From the NCBI GenBank assembly GCA_951217055.1, contig OX578281.1, forward strand, positions 59,708,043 to 59,772,042: DNA of 64,000 nucleotides, given 5' to 3'. A model generated the notes under the pieces. It worked only from the letters and a program-made list of their open reading frames with translations. It was not told the origin of the DNA and searched no databases. The DNA comes from Gerris lacustris (lineage: Eukaryota; Arthropoda; Insecta; Hemiptera; Gerridae). The translations under genes were made by a program, and so were the position numbers. This document shows, in pieces, positions 60,701 to 64,000 of the stretch (positions within the stretch are counted from its first letter, which is position 1; each line of letters begins with the position of its first letter).

Positions 60701-63562
60701 AAAAGAGGGAAAAACATGGAAATTTCCAGTATTAAAGATCGTTTTGACGCGCACACAGGAAAAATATAGCGAGCTCAAAATTATCAGCTGTTCAAATCCA
60801 AAATGGCGGCAAATATATGTCACGAATTTTTTTTTTTTTTTAGTTTGAGTGGGTAGGTATTGAACACTTGTGGAAATTGTTTAATTTTTTACGCTATTTA
60901 GTCAAAAAACATCAACATTTTGCGCGTTCCCCCTAAAACTATATATTTCTTGCTATTTCTAATAATATAAATGTTAGGTCTGCCGGGCCATAGAAAAAAT
61001 AGGAATAGCAACTTGATTTGATTAACTGGGAATCCAAAGAGGGCGGATAGTTCTTGTTACGGGGGAAAAAATTAGACCTGGCGAGAAAGCCTGCACACGA
61101 TAACTATACCATCTTCATATTATATGGTTCACTTATCAAATATTATTTGTTATGTGTGGCTAGATTGAACTGAACGACTTCAGACATTTTGTTCCATGTA
61201 TTATTCGAATATTAAATCTAAATGCCAAATTTAGTCCATGTAGACTAAATTTGACTTCTAACCATCAGTGTAGTTTGCTTCTCCTTAGGTCGAGTCCAAC
61301 CGGCAGGGTAATATTTGGTGGTTTACGAAGCTCTCTTAGCCATGTGTATTATTTAATTTTTTCATTATCTGTTTCTATTGAAATTATAGTTGCTGTAATT
61401 AATTTAAAAATACGTCCAATTAACTTTGTATTGATAATAATTATTACAATTCGTACAAACTGGTTCAGACATACGTAATCTAATAGGATATTGTCTCAGC
61501 TTTACTTTATATTTAAAACCATTTTTTTATAAGATGCATTTTACAGTAGCAAAAAAAAGAAAATAAACTCATTTTTTTAAATCAATAAGGTAGGTGATAC
61601 ATACAAAGTGTACCCCTACCTAGCCATGGTAAAACCACTATTTTAACTGAAAATACCTCTAAAACCTTTAGAGTTATCAAGAAAATTATAAGAACCTTTT
61701 GTTGTAGACAATTGTATGTGCTTTAATTTTTTTTTTTTTTTTTTTTTGGTAAACCTAATTATTTTAAAACCGATATATCGGACCATGAAAATAAACCACT
61801 TTCAGGTCTATTGAAATTTTTATTTATAAGCATCAATAATTATATATGCCAAAAATAAATTTAGTTCAGCAAATTTTGACCATAGGTTGAAAAAGTCTGG
61901 CAATTAGTGGGGCACATAGCATATTTGCATCTTATATTGTGGATGAATGGTCACCTATTATTAAATAACGGGATCGCATTAGGAATTAAAATTTTGTTTT
62001 CATGGATCATTATCGATTCCCAATAGGGTCCTATTATTTTTATTCAATATATTAAATGTGATCAGATGGTAGAAGGTTGAACTTAATATGGAATAATCTA
62101 TGTGGGTTGCTTTACTATTTTAAGATATGGAGGTTCGCAAAAATGTATTATAACGATAAACTGATATGAAAATTTGTTCCTTTAAGAAATGGATTTATTT
62201 TTTTATTAACTAGTATTTAATCCCTCCTCTCATCGCGGTTTTTTTATTATTTAATTTTAGTTTTTACAAGATTATTTACTATCTTCTTTAAATCTCTTTC
62301 AAAATATATTTAAAAATAATAATTCGTTTTATTTCGATTTTTTTTTTTTTTTTCGTTTTAAGAATATTTGAAATTGTTTTTATTTCATTTGTCATAATAA
62401 AAGGGTGAAAAACGTCGGTGGGTGTGGCTTAAATTGGAAAATCAACAAATCAGAATTTAATAAATTGTATTTTTTTAAAAATCCGCTAGGGTCAGCACAT
62501 TCCAGATAATAAATATAAAAAAAGTTCCCATAAGATTACGCCTCACCAGCTTAATATTTTTTGACCAAAATTCACACAATTACTCATTGTAAAGATATAA
62601 ATTTCCGCCTGTTTTTAAAATTTTGAAATTTATATTTTAATCTTTTTTTCTCTCACATTTTATTTGTTATCAAAAAAACTAAAGGCGATAAGAAAAAAAC
62701 AAAAACTAACAACCCTCTGGCTTTTCCCAAACTATACGCATACAAATTTTCAAGTCTCGAGGTTTAATATTAGAGGCGTGATTTTATGGCGCGTGTGTCG
62801 ACCCCCGTTCCCGTGCAGCCTTAATAAAAAATCACAAATTTGAAACCCGTCAAAATGAAGATTGTAAATATGTGACATGTCAAAACAAATAAAATAACTT
62901 GCGGATTTTTTCCGAACTAACTTTCCATACAGCAAAATTTGCTGAAAACCAATTAAATTCTGCTGAAAGATGGCAAAAAATATTAAAATAATGCATTGTC
63001 ATCGTGTTCTGAGCTATGCTAAAAGTTTCAAATGTCTAGCTATTCGAGAAGTTAGTTAGAAATCGATTGCCAGATTTGTACCGGACAAACAAACAAGAAA
63101 GCAAGCTAATAAAAACGTAGTAGAAAGTGATCAATCTTCAGAGTGGCACAAGCTAATAATTTGTCTGAAGCTCCTAGTATTCCCTGTCTTAACCCACCCA
63201 CCAACATTGTTTCCTACTATTTTTTGGCAATTATTGATAATTTAGCAGTCGCAAATTACCACAATTTTCTTTTATCATTTGGAGTTTTACTCTAATAGAT
63301 ATGTGCTAATAGGCTATTATGTAGATATACTGCTGCAAAGTTCTTTGTAAACAAAATCTAGTTGTATCTAATGTGGAAAGACTTAAACTGTGTTTTGTTT
63401 GTTGTCAGGTAACAGTGCTGCAGGTCAAAATGTGATTCAGCTGTGCAAGGCCTTCGGCTACACTTCCGTCAGCATAGTCAGAGACAGACCTGATATAGAT
63501 AGTCTAAAGGATTACCTGAAATTACTGGGAGCAGATCACGTACTAACTGAACAAGAACTCAG
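54535..63562 (+). CDS. MECR: Mitochondrial trans-2-enoyl-CoA/ACP reductase, exons 1-4, 3' end outside the window
   Basis: NADPH-dependent enoyl reductase of mitochondrial fatty-acid synthesis (medium-chain dehydrogenase/reductase superfamily), which supplies octanoyl-ACP for lipoate synthesis. Exons are 54535-54702, 57730-57966, 58938-59058 and 63409-63562, joined by GT-AG introns in phases 0, 0 and 1, with a phase-2 donor at the end of exon 4. The 226 complete codons cover about 60% of a family protein of some 370 residues. In order: an Arg/Ser-rich mitochondrial-type presequence and LVIYEYGDPAKVVKL; NPADMNSVQGTYPIKP, with the Tyr that corresponds to the catalytic Tyr of the family; the GWGT-like FGTWRTHATVP; VSTAYRLLNDFVQLNPGD; the nucleotide-binding NSAAGQNVIQ; and VRDRPDID. 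The ATG at 54535 is chosen because it precedes the presequence; a later ATG (54595) would remove it. Introns are repeat-rich. No frameshift or missing residue was seen. Confidence 0.95.
55660..56057 (+). repeat. TCCGGATTT-rich element remnant in MECR intron 1
   Basis: GGGTTACCATACATCCGGAT, then AGTCCGGATTTGACAC and GTCCGGATTTTACTT: five spaced copies of a TCCGGATTT- or TCTGGATTT-like motif. These resemble, from memory, dispersed hAT-type element ends. A short plus frame (55872-56057) includes ARTDEEPIPGPSND and may be a degraded element ORF; weak. Confidence 0.4.
56068..56483. mobile_element. Complete pogo-like MITE with TA duplication
   Basis: CAGTAGAACCTCG at 56068 and its exact complement ending at 56483, each flanked by TA (56066-56067 and 56484-56485). 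Such CAGTAGAACCTCG termini with TA are typical of pogo/Tigger-type Tc1-mariner elements. The interior contains about ten degenerate copies of AACCTCNATAACACG. No transposase ORF. Confidence 0.88.
56745..56880. repeat. Interspersed repeat in MECR intron 1
   Basis: AAGTCCTAGAACTAGTACTA, then TTTTTACTAACCATG and GTTGTAGCCACTTTTCACA align with 59088-59225 in intron 3 in the same orientation. Directly before it, GATTAACCGGATGTCTGGAT looks like a further element end. Confidence 0.6.
57730..57966 (+). CDS. MECR: MECR coding exon 2
   Basis: 79 codons from VLVKMLVASMNPADM to PQDHLLK; acceptor TATGTGTAG|GTG, donor AAG|GTAGTT. Carries the substrate-side Tyr in QGTYP and the GFEGVGLVEEVG segment of the GroES-like fold. 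Confidence 0.93.
58140..58345 (-). repeat. RA fragment in MECR intron 2
   Basis: AAAATTGAGCGACGGACCGA, then AACCAAAAATGTTCCC and GAAATGGATTTCTGAAAA read as RA in reverse. Confidence 0.7.
58938..59058 (+). CDS. MECR: MECR coding exon 3
   Basis: 40 codons plus one base, from IPSDVPLVEVSGI to DTVIQNG; acceptor TATTTAG|ATT, donor GGAG|GTAATC. Too short for standard ORF calling; found by matching VSTAYRLL and NPGDTVIQNG to the family. Confidence 0.93.
59088..59225. repeat. Interspersed repeat in MECR intron 3
   Basis: AGGTCCTAGTAACAGTACTA to GCCACTTCACACAGTACACC; partner of 56745-56880. Confidence 0.6.
59395..59940 (-). repeat. Block B of the 10.3-kb repeat, inverted, with partial copies
   Basis: 59395-59700 is the reverse of about 10578-10865 (CCGTGCCATCGATATATTTG). 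59700-59757 repeats its core (AATCTAAACCGTGCCATTGA). CGCTGTCATTCAATGTTAAT at 59913 repeats the end a third time. Confidence 0.75.
59941..61889. other. MECR intron 3, unassigned part
   Basis: AT-rich with T runs at 60830 and 61728-61747. No exon-like sequence matching the MECR family was found here. Confidence 0.65.
61890..62180 (-). repeat. Diverged RA fragment in MECR intron 3
   Basis: GTCTGGCAATTAGTGGGGCA then CATAGCATATTTGCATCTTA follow the RA end in reverse; more diverged than other copies. Confidence 0.55.
62820..63120 (-). repeat. Block A of the 10.3-kb repeat, inverted
   Basis: ATAACTTGCGGATTTTTTCC, then AGCAAAATTTGCTGAAAACC and AATCGATTGCCAGATTTG are the reverse of about 10290-10578. 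It ends about 290 bp before MECR exon 4. Confidence 0.8.
63409..63562 (+). CDS. MECR: MECR coding exon 4
   Basis: 51 complete codons, from the G/GNSAAGQ nucleotide-binding turn to ADHVLTEQEL plus two bases; acceptor GTTGTCAG|GT, donor CTCAG|GTAACT. The next exon must begin with one base completing Arg or Ser. No candidate lies before 64000. Confidence 0.93.
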
Positions 63563-64000
63563 GTAACTAAGCTCAACCATGTAGAAAAGAAACGTACTTG
63601 ATGCAATGTCATATTGGTGTTTCACACGTGACCAAAATTAATCATTCAGATGTTGCCATTTCTACTCTTCCTTACCCTAGTGATCCATCAAGGAACCATC
63701 CTAAATGTAATTAATTAATAATTAATTAATACCTAATATTAATAATAATTAATTATTAATAATAATTTATACTCGGACGGAGAGAGGCCGGGTTTCCGCC
63801 AAGGAGAAGTTATTTTTATGATAAATTTTGATGAAATGTTCAATAATAATTATAATAGTACCTACAAAAATATGAAAATTAATAAAATTAGTAAAAGGTA
63901 ATTAATAATTAATTACTAACTAATTAGTAAAATTAGTACATTTTACTCCTTACAATAGCCTAAGAAAGGGGGATTATCTGCGCCGGGAACCATTCTGTTA
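63563..64000. other. Start of MECR intron 4, RB fragment at 63770-63870
   Basis: CTCGGACGGAGAGAGGCCGG, then GATAAATTTTGATGAAATGT matches the T-arm-like part of RB with a small deletion in the T-loop. No exon seen. Confidence 0.7.

Overview
The window is animal nuclear DNA, most likely from an arthropod and probably an insect. The evidence is spliced genes with GT-AG introns, an odd-skipped-family zinc-finger exon, a mitochondrial enoyl-CoA reductase gene, very AT-rich intergenic DNA with many (TA)n tracts, and dense nested repeats. I cannot name the species. Only two genes can be supported, both on the plus strand and both running past the window. The first is the 3'-terminal coding exon of an odd-skipped-family transcription factor (27489-28089): three complete C2H2 fingers, a proline-rich tail and a C-terminal Groucho-type eh1-like motif. 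The second is the first four coding exons of a MECR-type mitochondrial trans-2-enoyl-CoA reductase (54535-63562), which continues beyond position 64000. The two genes have no evident functional link.

The rest is repeats, named here for cross-reference. RA is a high-copy element that contains GTCTGTCTGTC and ends with GAGGAAGCTATGTGCCAC. RB begins TCGGTCCGAGACAACTC and carries a tRNA B-box-like arm. RC is a retroposon-like element with an internal tRNA-like fold. RD is an element bracketed by nested insertions. RE is a hairpin-bearing element present as an inverted pair. There are also several foldback or TIR elements (MITEs): 46-298, 5768-5902, 31730-32044, 36426-37593, 51209-51785 and 56068-56483.

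Layout: 1-5.3 kb holds a foldback element, TA tracts, a 47-bp tandem array and an RC copy. 5.3-11 kb holds RA copies and a repeat that recurs split in the last visible MECR intron. 11-17 kb holds four tandem arrays and a pogo-like MITE. 17.8-23.3 kb holds RD, RB nested in RA, and a 25-bp array. 25.1-26.4 kb is a 55-copy 23-bp minisatellite about 1.1 kb upstream of the odd-family exon. 28.6-34.4 kb holds more arrays and a three-layer nest of elements. 34.5-47.5 kb holds RA, RB, RC and RE copies, an 8-bp-TSD DNA transposon, and a cluster of tRNA-like modules with a 126-bp perfect palindrome. 48.6-53 kb holds tandem arrays, a foldback element and a cysteine-rich gene fragment. 54.5-64 kb is MECR with repeat-filled introns.

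The most interesting signals are: two RC insertions that are inverted duplications folding within or beside the tRNA-like domain and flanked by 11-13 bp direct repeats; matched stem changes with an invariant CTGGAAA loop between two RC copies; paired short ORFs in inverted elements that resemble the start of a tyrosine-recombinase-like ORF; a pogo-like MITE with its terminal motif repeated about ten times; and several insertions whose empty sites can be read from paralogous repeats in the same window.
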